32,645 bases of DNA from Gammaproteobacteria bacterium (GCA_024644945.1 JAHEGU010000004.1:1-32645); one strand, 5' to 3'. Counted from the stretch's first letter, positions 16,439-25,164 are shown. Program-made: numbers and translations. Notes: generated by a model not told the origin, from the sequence alone.

Positions 16439-17212
16439 ATGCTTGAGTTGTTAATCCTGCCCGAAGGCATAACCCTTACTACCGCGTTGCTTATGGGTGT
16501 TGTGACAGGTTTCACTTCATTCATCAGTGGAGTACTTGGTATTGGCGGTGGAACCATCCTGCTCGGATTTCTTGCAGTGTTGCTTCCACCTGCGGCACTG
16601 GTGCCGGTTCATGCAGTATTGCAATTAGGGTCAAACAGCTTCAGAGCACTACTTCTGGCGCGACACGTCAACTATTTTATTCTGATGCCGTTCGCATTTG
16701 GCAGCATGCTGGGCTCAGTTTTAAGCGGCGCAGTGTTGATTCAACTGCCGATGTGGATGATGCAGATGGGCATCGCTCTGTATATTGTCTGGTCGGTTTT
16801 TGGATCAGTGCCGACTGTCGGTCGAAAACATATTGTCCTCGCTGGTGGATTCTCTGGGTTTTTGACGATGTTGTTTGGCGCTACCGGCCCGTTTGTTAGC
16901 GCTTTCGTGAAATCACTTGGCCTGTCACGCCTCGCGCACATCGGAACCAATTCGTCAATGATGGTGTTGCAGCACGCAGCAAAGATTGTGGTATTTAGCG
17001 TGATCGGTTTCAGCTTTGGTCCCTATATGGCACTGCTTTTGGGGCTGCTTGTGTGCGGTATGATTGGCACGGCAGCCGGCAGAGCGGTACTGTTGAGAAT
17101 TGATGAAACTGTGTTCAGAAAAATTCTGAATGTAGTATTGATTGTGCTGGCGGCCCGCCTTCTGTGGACAGCAACCAATACGCTATTGCAGGAAACTAAA
17201 TTCATTCTATGA
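16439..17212 (+). CDS. TauE/SafE (TSUP) family sulfur-compound permease
   Basis: The 257-residue product is almost entirely hydrophobic, with about eight membrane segments in two repeats. Each repeat begins with the family glycine signature: FISGVLGIGGGTILLG near residue 30 and GFSGFLTMLFGATGPFV near 140. TSUP proteins move sulfonates, sulfite, sulfoacetate or organic anions across the inner membrane, and substrates are not predictable from sequence. It starts 18 bases after the preceding membrane-protein gene and may be co-transcribed with it. No sulfur-metabolism gene is adjacent, although a DMSP-lyase-like gene lies 13 kb away. Confidence 0.88.
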   Translation: MLELLILPEGITLTTALLMGVVTGFTSFISGVLGIGGGTILLGFLAVLLPPAALVPVHAVLQLGSNSFRALLLARHVNYFILMPFAFGSMLGSVLSGAVLIQLPMWMMQMGIALYIVWSVFGSVPTVGRKHIVLAGGFSGFLTMLFGATGPFVSAFVKSLGLSRLAHIGTNSSMMVLQHAAKIVVFSVIGFSFGPYMALLLGLLVCGMIGTAAGRAVLLRIDETVFRKILNVVLIVLAARLLWTATNTLLQETKFIL

Positions 17213-17251
17213 TTCATTGGAAAAGATTAAAGAGGACTGAATTCAGTTGAT

Positions 17252-17755
17252 GTGACAAAAATGAAGCCCCCATATTCTGGTGCGACGTTTTCGCAATGCG
17301 GACAGTATCGCTATAGAGTTTGGAGGAGGTGGATACCCTCCGGTACTACGGCTCTGTTCATTGGCTTGAATCCCTCTACCGCCGATGAAAGTCGAGATGA
17401 TCCTACGCTGCGACGATGCCGGGAATTCACACTATCATGGGGATACGGCGGATTTACGATTGTGAACCTGTTTGCATATCGTGCTACTGATCCCACGATT
17501 TTATCGAAAGTTGAGGATCCGGTGGGACCAAGGAATGACGCGTGGATTAAGCAATGTGCGAAGGCTTCAGACATTGTTATCGCCGCTTGGGGAAACCATG
17601 GTTTGCACGCGGGACGGGGAAAGGCCGTGCGGAAACTAATTCCTGAAATGTATTGTCTTAGAATTAACCGAACAGGCGAGCCGGCCCACCCGCTGTATTT
17701 GCCGAAAACATTACGCCCTCGGCTGCTGCAAAACTTCATGCAGTCTGAGGATTAA
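17252..17755 (+). CDS. DUF1643 family protein
   Basis: The 167-residue protein matches the DUF1643 pattern throughout: FIGLNPSTADE, DDPTLRRC, WGYGGFTIVNLFAYRATDP, AWGNHG, and a late GEPAHPLYLP. The family is widespread in bacteria and phages and its biochemical role is not known to me. The conserved Asn-Pro-Ser-Thr-Ala-Asp and Trp-Gly motifs suggest a nucleic-acid or nucleotide enzyme, which is inference. The start could be the GTG at 17252 or the ATG at 17261; neither has a well-spaced Shine-Dalgarno. No membrane segment or signal peptide is present. Confidence 0.88.
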   Translation: MTKMKPPYSGATFSQCGQYRYRVWRRWIPSGTTALFIGLNPSTADESRDDPTLRRCREFTLSWGYGGFTIVNLFAYRATDPTILSKVEDPVGPRNDAWIKQCAKASDIVIAAWGNHGLHAGRGKAVRKLIPEMYCLRINRTGEPAHPLYLPKTLRPRLLQNFMQSED

Positions 17756-17998
17756 CATAAATCCAGAAGACGAAGAGAAATATGTGATTTATCAACCGGG
17801 GTGAGTCCAGGACTTGAAACCCTGGCTATCGAGCAGCTGCACGATTAACGATCAAAGATGGGCAATATGGGCATTTCTTAAAAGGCCGAAGTGTGCTCTG
17901 TATTGTGGACAAAAGAGTGTTTTCACTCCGATCCCAATTACTTAAATTCGATCTCGACATCGAAACCTGCGCTCAACATTGCGGTGTCGTTTAGGCGT

Positions 17999-18027
17999 TT
18001 CAAACGCATAATAATGTGCTCTATACT
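17999..18027 (+). promoter_or_regulatory. Putative sigma70 promoter for the YkgJ-type gene
   Basis: TTCAAA (17999-18004; four of six -35 bases) and TATACT (18022-18027; five of six -10 bases) are 17 bases apart. Transcription would begin near 18034, just before a GGAG at 18045-18048. The -35 lies inside a perfect palindrome, GCGTTTCAAACGC (17995-18007), which could be an operator half or simply coincidence. Confidence 0.5.
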
Positions 18028-18055
18028 TACTGGTACTTATTCACGGAGCGGGTTT

Positions 18056-18568
18056 TTGAAAGACGACAAAGCCGAAGTGCAAGAGCAGGTCTTGATTCGT
18101 TGGCAAGCCGCAGACAACGCCTACGCGACGTATTTCGAGCGCAAGGGCATCCAGCCTGATTGCGCCCGTTGCCACAAGGCGCATTGTTGTCGGCAACTCG
18201 CGCTCAGCACCGAGGAAGAGGCGCTTATGATCCGTAGACAGGTGAAAACGTGGCCACAGAAAAAGCAGAAGGCACTGAATCACCGACTAGCTGCATTACC
18301 CAATGTGGCGCGCGAGAACTTTCGCGGCGACTGCCCTTTCTTGATCAACGAGCGCTGCTCGATTTACGCCGTGCGGCCAATGGCTTGCCGCATATTCCAT
18401 AGCCTCAATAAGTCTAAGTGCAAGCGCCGCCGCAAGGCGCTGGATGCGTCGCTTTACTCTCTGTTGTCGGAGCAGAACGTGGGGTTACGGAAGTGGCTGG
18501 AGGACAACGGAGGTAGTGCGAAAGTGGTCGCCATGCCGATCTGGATGAAGTATCACATCGACGATTGA
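18056..18568 (+). CDS. YkgJ-type zinc/iron-chelating cysteine-cluster protein
   Basis: This protein of about 170 residues carries the UPF0153/YkgJ cysteine cluster. An early CARCHKAHCC block is followed by CPFLINERCSIYAVRPMACR and a later cysteine in NKSKC. The family binds zinc or an iron-sulfur centre and its role is poorly defined. The frame is open back to 17891, and an in-frame ATG exists at 18014. I chose the TTG at 18056 because GGAG lies seven bases upstream and a promoter-like pair ends at 18027, so the earlier ATG would fall outside the transcript. It is transcribed towards topA, which converges on it across a 293-base gap with no evident terminator. Confidence 0.85.
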   Translation: MKDDKAEVQEQVLIRWQAADNAYATYFERKGIQPDCARCHKAHCCRQLALSTEEEALMIRRQVKTWPQKKQKALNHRLAALPNVARENFRGDCPFLINERCSIYAVRPMACRIFHSLNKSKCKRRRKALDASLYSLLSEQNVGLRKWLEDNGGSAKVVAMPIWMKYHIDD

Positions 18569-18861
18569 GCCTGGTGCGCTGGGCGAATGAAAGTCCTTCT
18601 ATAGAGCACAACTCCGCGACGCTTTCCTCACCTCGAAGATCTTCCAATACAATAAAGGGATGATGACTCCCTCAAACAGCCCTTTCCAAAGACCCATACG
18701 TCTCAAAAGTTTTTAAATTTTCACACTCCCTGAATCGGTAGCCGAAGTTAGTCCGAGAATTACCGAGGGCCGCTATCGAGAAATATAGATATCCGTCTAC
18801 TTGTCAGATTCGTTAGAAACTGCAGATCCATAACGTGTGATTAGATCCCAGCTTGTTCACT

Positions 18862-19035
18862 TTATGGCAGCTGTTGTTCTTTACGATGATTCGACACCTT
18901 TTTTTGAGTTTTCTTCTTAGACTTTTTCTTCTTAGACTTTTTCTTCGAAACTTTCTTCTTTGTTGCTTTTTTCTTAGCGGTCTTCTTCTTTGCGACTTTC
19001 TTCTTTGCGGCTTTTTTCTTTCCCCGAGGTGGTTT
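18862..19035 (-). repeat. Lysine-rich low-complexity tail of topA
   Basis: The last 57 residues of TopA (about 760-816) are more than half lysine, in Lys-Lys-Lys-x-x type repeats separated by alanine, serine, threonine and valine. At the DNA level this is a purine-rich AAG/AAA tract on the minus strand. Such tails bind DNA non-specifically in other topoisomerases I; that role is inferred here. The antisense strand looks like a leucine/phenylalanine-rich frame only because of this composition. Confidence 0.85.
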
Positions 19036-21312
19036 TGCGTTCTTTAGTAACTCTTCACAGTCTTCAAGGGTAAGTGTCTTTGGCTCTTCGATTTCCTTCG
19101 GTACTCTGGCGTTTTTCTCGCCATCTGTCACGTAGGGCCCGTATCGGCCATTCAATACCTGGATTCCAGCTTCTTCAAAGTTAAGTATAAGTCGGTTAGC
19201 GTCGCGTTCTTTTTTCTCTGCAACCAGCTGCAGACAGGTGTCCAGTTCAACGGTGTATGGATCGTTTTCCTTTCCTAAGGATACGAATTTATCGCCATAC
19301 TTTACATAGGGACCAAATCGACCTATAGCAACTGTGAGTTTTTCGCCTTCCGGAGTTTCACCCATGTCTCGAGGTAATTTGAACAGTTCGAGCGCTTCCT
19401 CCATGGTGATTGTGTCGAGTTTTTGGCCCGGCCGGAGGCTGGCAAAGGTGGGTTTCTCTTCGTCATCCCGGGTGCCGATTTGCGCATAGGGACCGTAGCG
19501 GCCCATTCGTACCGAAAGCGGCTTTCCGCTGTCTGGATCATTACCGAGAGTGCGTGCCTGAATAACCTCCTCGCGAGATACACTCTCTTCTTTATCGTCG
19601 ATCTGTTTGGAAAAGGGCTCCCAGAATTGCCGCATAAGTGGTACCCATTTCTTCTCACCTCGGGATATTTCGTCGAGAGCGTCTTCCATCCTGGCCGTGA
19701 ACTCGTAGTCGACATACTGAGTAAAGTGCTGAGATAGAAAACGATTAACGATTTTGCCAATATCAGTCGCTTCAAACCGGCGTTGCTCCAGGGTGACGTA
19801 TTCGCGATTGAGTAAAGTACTGATTATATTGGCGTAGGTCGAGGGTCGACCGATTCCGAATGCTTCAAGCGTCTTGACCAGGGAGGCTTCATTGTAGCGC
19901 GGAGGTGGTTCGGTGAAGTGCTGCTCAGTCCGTATCTGTTTTAAAGTTACCTGTTCGCCTTCTCGCAGTGGAGGCAGGATGATATCTTTTTCATACTTGT
20001 CTTTTTTATCGTCCAGGCCTTCCTTGTAAACAGACATAAACCCAGGTATGCGAATCGTCGATCCGGTGGAACGAAAGGTGCCGCTGTCGCCTGCAATCAG
20101 GTCCACTGACACAGTGTCGATGGTGGCATGACGCATCTGACATGCCATGGTGCGTTTCCAAATCAGGTCATACAGTCGCGACTGATCGTCACTAAGCTGG
20201 TCACGCATAGTTTCCGGGAGTCGATCGACAGAAGTTGGCCGTACTGCCTCGTGGGCTTCCTGTGCATTTTTTGATTTATTTTTGAATGTGCGTGGCTCGT
20301 CGGGCACCATATCCTGACCATAACGTTTAGCGACCAATGCCCTGATCTCATCAATCGCCTCCCGCGCCAGCACTACAGAATCAGTTCGCATATAGGTAAT
20401 CAGACCCACGGCACCGCCTTCGATCTCTATACCTTCGTACAATTGCTGAGCGGTCTGCATGGTGCGACGGGCGCTGAAACCAAGTTTACGCGAGGCTTCC
20501 TGCTGCAATGTGGAGGTTGTAAAGGGTGGTGCTGGATTACGTTTGCGTTCTTTCTTTTGTACCTGGTGAACCAGAAGTTTTCCTTTGGATGCCAGACTTA
20601 GTGCAGCTTCGACTTCATTAGCGCGTTGTTCGTCGGTAATGGAAAACTGTTCGAGCTTTTCATTCTCGAATACGGTAAGTTTGGCCAGGAAGTCAGTGTC
20701 ACTATGATTGAGATCCGATTCAATGGTCCAGTATTCCCGCGGAACAAACTTTTCAATCTCTTCGTCGCGTTCGCAGATTAAACGCAAGGCGGGACTTTGC
20801 ACCCGCCCTGCCGATAACCCGGCCCTGACTTTTTTCCATAATAACGGAGATAAATTGAAGCCGACCAGATAATCGAGAGCACGTCTCGCCTGCTGTGCGT
20901 CTATGAGATTGCTAGATAGCTCTCGTGGATTTTCAACCGCCTTACGAATAGCGTCTTTTGTGATTTCGTAAAACTCAACCCGGTACACAGGCTTGTCTTT
21001 AATTAGATCCATTTCCTTGAGCAGCTCGTATAAGTGCCAAGATATGGCTTCGCCTTCTCGATCTGGGTCGGTTGCGAGATATAAAGCATCCGCCTTTTTC
21101 ATCGCTCTGGCAATCGCATCAACATGTTTCTGATTGCGTTCGATAACTTCGTACTTCATTTCGAAGTCTTTTTCGGGGTCGACCGCGCCCTTTTTTGGCA
21201 GCAGATCACGCACGTGGCCATAAGACGCCAGTGCTGTGAAGTCATTTCCGAGATATTTTGACATAGAGCGCGCTTTGGCTGGCGACTCAACAATAATTAA
21301 TGGTTTACCCAT
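18862..21312 (-). CDS. topA: DNA topoisomerase I
   Basis: TopA relaxes negative supercoils by cutting one DNA strand. The 816-residue protein has the TOPRIM domain (residues 3-115), with Glu9 and the DPDREGE acids Asp82, Asp84 and Glu86. The active-site Tyr307 lies in GLITYMRTDS, and AGLSAGRVQSPALR at 164-177 is also canonical. The C-terminal part lacks the CxxC zinc ribbons of the Escherichia coli enzyme. In their place are three GRYGPY/GRFGPY repeats between about 600 and 745, then a lysine-rich tail. The gene ends a minus-strand run LysM-dprA-smg-topA, 54 bases after smg. The ATG at 21310-21312 gives the exact family N-terminus. Confidence 0.97.
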   Translation of the reverse strand: MGKPLIIVESPAKARSMSKYLGNDFTALASYGHVRDLLPKKGAVDPEKDFEMKYEVIERNQKHVDAIARAMKKADALYLATDPDREGEAISWHLYELLKEMDLIKDKPVYRVEFYEITKDAIRKAVENPRELSSNLIDAQQARRALDYLVGFNLSPLLWKKVRAGLSAGRVQSPALRLICERDEEIEKFVPREYWTIESDLNHSDTDFLAKLTVFENEKLEQFSITDEQRANEVEAALSLASKGKLLVHQVQKKERKRNPAPPFTTSTLQQEASRKLGFSARRTMQTAQQLYEGIEIEGGAVGLITYMRTDSVVLAREAIDEIRALVAKRYGQDMVPDEPRTFKNKSKNAQEAHEAVRPTSVDRLPETMRDQLSDDQSRLYDLIWKRTMACQMRHATIDTVSVDLIAGDSGTFRSTGSTIRIPGFMSVYKEGLDDKKDKYEKDIILPPLREGEQVTLKQIRTEQHFTEPPPRYNEASLVKTLEAFGIGRPSTYANIISTLLNREYVTLEQRRFEATDIGKIVNRFLSQHFTQYVDYEFTARMEDALDEISRGEKKWVPLMRQFWEPFSKQIDDKEESVSREEVIQARTLGNDPDSGKPLSVRMGRYGPYAQIGTRDDEEKPTFASLRPGQKLDTITMEEALELFKLPRDMGETPEGEKLTVAIGRFGPYVKYGDKFVSLGKENDPYTVELDTCLQLVAEKKERDANRLILNFEEAGIQVLNGRYGPYVTDGEKNARVPKEIEEPKTLTLEDCEELLKNAKPPRGKKKAAKKKVAKKKTAKKKATKKKVSKKKSKKKKSKKKTQKKVSNHRKEQQLP

Positions 21313-21366
21313 GGAACAAAAACAGGCTCTTTTCTTTTTTCTTATAGATGATACTTAAGGCGCAAA

Positions 21367-21849
21367 TCAGTGGATGCACGCATGTATTCCATCGAGCACG
21401 AGGGATTCGGTTAACTCGGTAATGCCGTCTCCACCGGTGTAGTTACTGAGAACCATCAGGATCACCCACTTTATATGATCGATTTCGACCTGCTCAACAC
21501 CTAATGCCATGAGTTGGTCCACAACCATTTCTCGAGAGACTGTGTTTAATACTCCACACTGTTCAAGGCTAAGCAACAATCCGCGAGCCTCCAAATTGAG
21601 ATGCTCGCACTCTTCGGCAGTATAGTGACGAATAGTGCCGCCTACTGTCGCTGGCAGTTCTTCTGGGTGTTGCTCGCACAAAGTGGCTAAATTCTCCAGC
21701 CAATCAAATGCCTGATCAATCATGCCATGATCAAATCCCGCCTGACTTAGTTCGAGCACAAGTGTCTCCTGGTCTGGTTCGTAGCCATCGTCGTCAAACA
21801 TATAGTTTTCAAACAGATAAATTAAAACGTCGAGCACGCTTTCTTTCAT
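21367..21849 (-). CDS. smg: Smg (DUF494) family protein
   Basis: The 160-residue product matches Smg: VLDVLIYLFENYM at the N-terminus, EECEHLNLEARGLLLSLEQ in the middle, and IKWVILMVLSNYTG near the C-terminus. Smg is a small, mostly helical, acidic cytoplasmic protein of unknown function, usually encoded beside dprA. Here it lies 11 bases after dprA and upstream of topA. The ATG at 21847-21849 has only a weak ribosome-binding site, which is consistent with coupling to dprA translation. Confidence 0.93.
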   Translation of the reverse strand: MKESVLDVLIYLFENYMFDDDGYEPDQETLVLELSQAGFDHGMIDQAFDWLENLATLCEQHPEELPATVGGTIRHYTAEECEHLNLEARGLLLSLEQCGVLNTVSREMVVDQLMALGVEQVEIDHIKWVILMVLSNYTGGDGITELTESLVLDGIHACIH

Positions 21850-21860
21850 TTATTTAACTT

Positions 21861-22991
21861 TCAAGGTTGTGATAGGGCTGCCGCCCCGGGTAGCTTTTGG
21901 TAACCCCCAGCAGTTTCAGATACCAGTCCTTGCAATTCAAGTCTTATTAGGATGGATGAAACTTGCTCCGCCGTCAATCCACTTAAGCTAATTAATTTGT
22001 CGATCGAGCAGGGGGTGAATTCAATCAGATCGAAAATTAGCTGGTGATTCGGGTCGAGTACTTTAACTGACGATTCCAAGGTGGATGTGACTAAGGGTAG
22101 CTTACTACTGCCCCAGTTGAGTTCCATAAAAATGTCGTCCACGGACTCGACCAGCGTTGCGCCCTGGCGAAGCAGATAGTGGCAGCCGCGGCTCCCGGCG
22201 CTGTGGATAGAACCTGGTATGGCAAAAACATCCCTGCCTTGCTCTGCCGCCAGTCGGGCCGTAATTAGACTACCGCTGCGCAGTCCGGCCTCTACCACGA
22301 GGGTTCCGAGTGACAATCCGCTGATAATTCTATTGCGCTGGGGGAAATGGTGTTTTCTAGGCGGTGTTCCGGGGGGGTGTTCAGTGACAATCAGGCCCTT
22401 GTTCGAGATTTGTTGATGCAGAACCTTGTTCGCCGACGGGTAGATCCGATCGATACCAGTGGCAAGCACTGCTATGGTGCTACCTGCATTGTCCAGTGCA
22501 CCTCGATGGGCACTGGTGTCGATCCCCCTGGCCATACCGCTGGTTATCGTGAAACCCGCAGAAGAAATTTTGGCGGCAAAGTCCCATGCGGTTTCGATAC
22601 CACTTCGGGTCGCATGTCGACTGCCGACAATTGCAATTTGCTGGGTACTCAGTAAGTCGGAGTCGCCCAGGTAGAACAGCCCTAAAGGAGATGAATCAAT
22701 ATGATTGAGTAGTTGCGGATAGGCTGGATCAGTAAACGAGACGAAGCCCGCCCCATAGTGCTCTAACTGTTGTATATCCTGCTCGATGGCCAGATGCACT
22801 GCGTCTGGTAAAGATTGAATTCTGCTTTTGCCGCAGGGTGAGCCCGTAGCCTCACTTTCCAGCAACAGACGTAGCTGTTTGGACGAGGTTTTAAAGATTG
22901 ACCCGGGAGAGCCGAGGCGTTTAACCAGTAAGCGTTTTTGCTCTAGACTGATACCACGCAGGTATATCAGCCTTAGCCATGACTCCAGCAT
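21861..22991 (-). CDS. dprA: DNA-processing protein DprA (Smf)
   Basis: DprA binds incoming single-stranded DNA during natural transformation and loads RecA. The protein of about 376 residues has an N-terminal helix-hairpin region, then the Rossmann-like core with VGSRHATRSG, SGMARGIDTSAH, VLATGIDRIYPS, the HHFPQRNRIISGLS motif and SGSLITARLA. A C-terminal winged-helix-like DprA domain follows (about 310-370). I prefer the ATG at 22989-22991 because GGAG lies seven bases upstream; an in-frame TTG at 23009 would add six residues. It stands between a LysM-protein gene and smg. One dprA gene alone does not show natural competence. Confidence 0.94.
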   Translation of the reverse strand: MLESWLRLIYLRGISLEQKRLLVKRLGSPGSIFKTSSKQLRLLLESEATGSPCGKSRIQSLPDAVHLAIEQDIQQLEHYGAGFVSFTDPAYPQLLNHIDSSPLGLFYLGDSDLLSTQQIAIVGSRHATRSGIETAWDFAAKISSAGFTITSGMARGIDTSAHRGALDNAGSTIAVLATGIDRIYPSANKVLHQQISNKGLIVTEHPPGTPPRKHHFPQRNRIISGLSLGTLVVEAGLRSGSLITARLAAEQGRDVFAIPGSIHSAGSRGCHYLLRQGATLVESVDDIFMELNWGSSKLPLVTSTLESSVKVLDPNHQLIFDLIEFTPCSIDKLISLSGLTAEQVSSILIRLELQGLVSETAGGYQKLPGAAALSQP

Positions 22992-22992
22992 T

Positions 22993-23009
22993 TTGACACT
23001 CCATGTCAA
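22993..23009 (-). promoter_or_regulatory. dprA: Inverted repeat with the dprA Shine-Dalgarno in its loop
   Basis: Perfect six-base arms TTGACA and TGTCAA flank a five-base centre, which reads TGGAG on the minus strand and contains the ribosome-binding GGAG. In the mRNA this would be a small hairpin presenting, or partly hiding, the Shine-Dalgarno just before the dprA ATG. The stem is short and A/U rich, so its effect may be minor; it could also be a DNA operator. Confidence 0.4.
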
Positions 23010-23052
23010 TTGTTAAATCCATCATTTCAGGTCCCAGAGAGTAACCGGATGT

Positions 23053-24132
23053 TCAGGGATTGATATATCGCCACCCGATACCGACTTGTGCTCTGGCCCG
23101 CAAGATCAGAGCAAAACTCATCTTTTCGAACACCTTAAACACCATCATCAGGCCAACAGATTCCTCCGGCAGTACTACTGCATCTCCGGTGACATGGTCC
23201 GTGCGTCCAGCACGAAAAGCCATGATGCGCAGCACATGCCCGGGTTCAAGACCTTCGCGTTCTCCTCCAGAAATGATTACCACATCAAGACGACCGACTT
23301 CTGAGACTCCTTTGGGAGAATACAAGATCCAGCCTTCGACTTCCTGCTCCGGGGCACGAGGCTCAAAGTAAGGTAGTGGACCGGAATCGCTGCTGGGCAG
23401 CACCAGGTCTCCAGGAATAATATCTGCGTTGGATTCAGTGACTACCAGTTTAGAAATGTCCTCGTCAGCACGTAACATACGCGCATCTCCACGATGGCGG
23501 GCTTCGATTCCAAGCATCTCACCGGTTTCAGGGTGATGCAAGGTTTCGCCAATACGAACCAGACGATAGCGCTTGGCCTCCAGATCGCCTACATTGCGGG
23601 CATAGAGCTGGCTGAATTTGCCGAGGACGATCTGGTCATTGACGCCTTGTAATACGTATCCGGTCTCGTCAAGCTCCCCCGGCTGTATGATCAGTGGCGA
23701 GGTCAGGAAAGGCTCGATCACATTGGGAGGGATCGCCGGAATACCAAGGTCCAGCGGACTTCGCCTGACCTTAGGTTTAAGGCGCACAACTTTAATCTCT
23801 TCGAGGCCGGTTACAACCAACAGGTCTCCTGGAAAGATCATGTGAGGATTCTCGATGTCTGGATTGTTCTGCCAGATCAGGGGCCAGCGCCAGGGATCTT
23901 TGAGAAAGCGACTTGCAATATCCCATAAGGTATCGCCCTTCTGCACTACATACTTGTCCGGATGATCACTCCGCAGTTCAGGAGCAGATTGTGCCCAAGT
24001 TGCGCCGGTTCCCAACGACATTGAAATTGCCAGTACCAAGGCTGCCAATTGGATAGTTATGCGTGTGCGCAATCCGCCCCTGTGGGTAGAATAAGAAAAT
24101 TGTTGCCGATCTGATGGAATGAAACGTCTCAT
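23053..24132 (-). CDS. Secreted LysM-domain protein
   Basis: The 359-residue product has a long basic N-region, then a signal peptide core (about residues 25-45, cleaved near WAQ). One LysM peptidoglycan-binding module follows at 60-107: YVVQKGDTLWDIASRFLKDPWRWPLIW, then HMIFPGDLLVV (quoted in two parts because the module is long). The remaining 250 residues contain beta-rich segments without a motif I can name. Genes of this type stand immediately upstream of dprA in many gammaproteobacteria, often divergent from def. Role in envelope maintenance is presumed. The ATG at 24130-24132 has an AGGA about nine bases upstream. Confidence 0.88.
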   Translation of the reverse strand: MRRFIPSDRQQFSYSTHRGGLRTRITIQLAALVLAISMSLGTGATWAQSAPELRSDHPDKYVVQKGDTLWDIASRFLKDPWRWPLIWQNNPDIENPHMIFPGDLLVVTGLEEIKVVRLKPKVRRSPLDLGIPAIPPNVIEPFLTSPLIIQPGELDETGYVLQGVNDQIVLGKFSQLYARNVGDLEAKRYRLVRIGETLHHPETGEMLGIEARHRGDARMLRADEDISKLVVTESNADIIPGDLVLPSSDSGPLPYFEPRAPEQEVEGWILYSPKGVSEVGRLDVVIISGGEREGLEPGHVLRIMAFRAGRTDHVTGDAVVLPEESVGLMMVFKVFEKMSFALILRARAQVGIGWRYINP

Positions 24133-24554
24133 GCTGACGAGTCCTGTTATGTGTTGTTAGTGGCCTGGCTGCACCCCAATCTGATTCCGTCTAAGCGGGT
24201 CATCGGATCGGATTTAAAGATGCATCAACGCCAGGCAAATACCCCAAAATTGCTTGAACCCCTGATTTTATGGTCAGTTTATGGTCTGAGTCCAACTTTT
24301 ACTAGCAATTTGACAGCGGTGTGTTGGCCGCTTTTGCTATTCATGGCCCATGTTTATGAGTAAAATTACCACAAATCGATATCTTTTTTCCCATCGAGCC
24401 AAATTTATATCCACCCTTAGCTGACTAATTCGTCCTCTCCAACCGCTACTGAAGTAATCAACGTACCTGCCGTCTTTGACTTTGTTTCAAGCTTTCAGGC
24501 TCATCTGATGTTGGCAATAGTAAACCAACGCAAAGTGTTTCTGGCAACTAGATC
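24133..24554. other. Divergent intergenic region, LysM gene to hisB
   Basis: These 422 bases separate the leftward LysM/dprA/smg/topA run from the rightward his/tat run, so they should hold two promoters. I see TTGACA at 24310-24315 and TTGACT at 24476-24481, but neither has a convincing -10 at 16-18 bases. No histidine leader peptide or attenuator hairpin is visible. A short plus-strand frame at 24151-24363 lacks family features and a ribosome-binding site, and I do not support it. Confidence 0.5.
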
Positions 24555-25145
24555 ATGACCCACAGAATCGCCGAAATTAACCGCAATACAGCGGAAACAC
24601 AGGTCTCTGTCAAACTAAACCTTGATGGCGATGGGAATGCGGTTTTCGATACCGGAATACCGTTTTTGGAGCACATGCTACATCAAATTGCGCGACACGG
24701 AGCCATAGACCTTGATATCAAGGCAAGTGGGGACCTGCATATTGATGACCATCACACGGTTGAGGATATTGGAATAACTCTTGGTCAGGCTTGCGCAAAG
24801 GCGTTAGGTGATAAAGCCGGTATTTGTCGTTATGGCCATGCCTATGTGCCACTTGATGAGGCACTTAGCCGGGTAGTGATCGATTTCTCTGGCAGGCCGC
24901 TGCTGACGCAAAACGTCCCTTGGCCGGACGCAATAATCGGTAAGTTTGCGACTACACTGATCCATGAGTTTTTTCAGGGGTTTTGTAACCATGCTTTAGC
25001 TACTGTTCATATCGATAGTCTGCGTGGCGCCAATTCCCATCATATTGCGGAGACAATGTTTAAGGCATTTGGACGCGCTATGCGGATGGCGGTGGCACCT
25101 GATCCTCGAATAAGTGGCATTCCATCAACCAAGGGCGTTCTCTGA
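24555..25145 (+). CDS. hisB: Imidazoleglycerol-phosphate dehydratase
   Basis: HisB removes water from imidazoleglycerol phosphate in histidine synthesis. This is the monofunctional form: 196 residues with no N-terminal histidinol-phosphatase domain. The metal-binding histidine motifs are clear: [13 protein letters not shown] (37-49), DDHHTVED (64-71) and [10 protein letters not shown] (near 160-169). It opens a histidine gene run on the plus strand and its stop is 19 bases before the hisH ATG. The start ATG gives the usual family N-terminus and has no strong Shine-Dalgarno. Confidence 0.97.
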   Translation: MTHRIAEINRNTAETQVSVKLNLDGDGNAVFDTGIPFLEHMLHQIARHGAIDLDIKASGDLHIDDHHTVEDIGITLGQACAKALGDKAGICRYGHAYVPLDEALSRVVIDFSGRPLLTQNVPWPDAIIGKFATTLIHEFFQGFCNHALATVHIDSLRGANSHHIAETMFKAFGRAMRMAVAPDPRISGIPSTKGVL

Positions 25146-25164
25146 CAGTAGAATTCGTTCAGCC

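Noticed and set aside
17915..17928. GAGTG-TTTT-CACTC hairpin as a terminator of the DUF1643 gene
   Set aside because: Located 160 bases after the stop with a five-base stem and no T-run.
18853..19047. A plus-strand frame rich in leucine and phenylalanine that looks like a membrane peptide
   Set aside because: It is the antisense of the lysine-rich topA tail; the hydrophobic composition follows directly from AAG/AAA repeats on the other strand.
24310..24315. TTGACA as the -35 of a his operon promoter
   Set aside because: No acceptable -10 at 16-18 bases; the nearest candidates are about 22 bases away.
24151..24363. A 70-codon frame upstream of hisB as a possible his leader or small gene
   Set aside because: No run of histidine codons, no attenuator hairpin after it and no ribosome-binding site.
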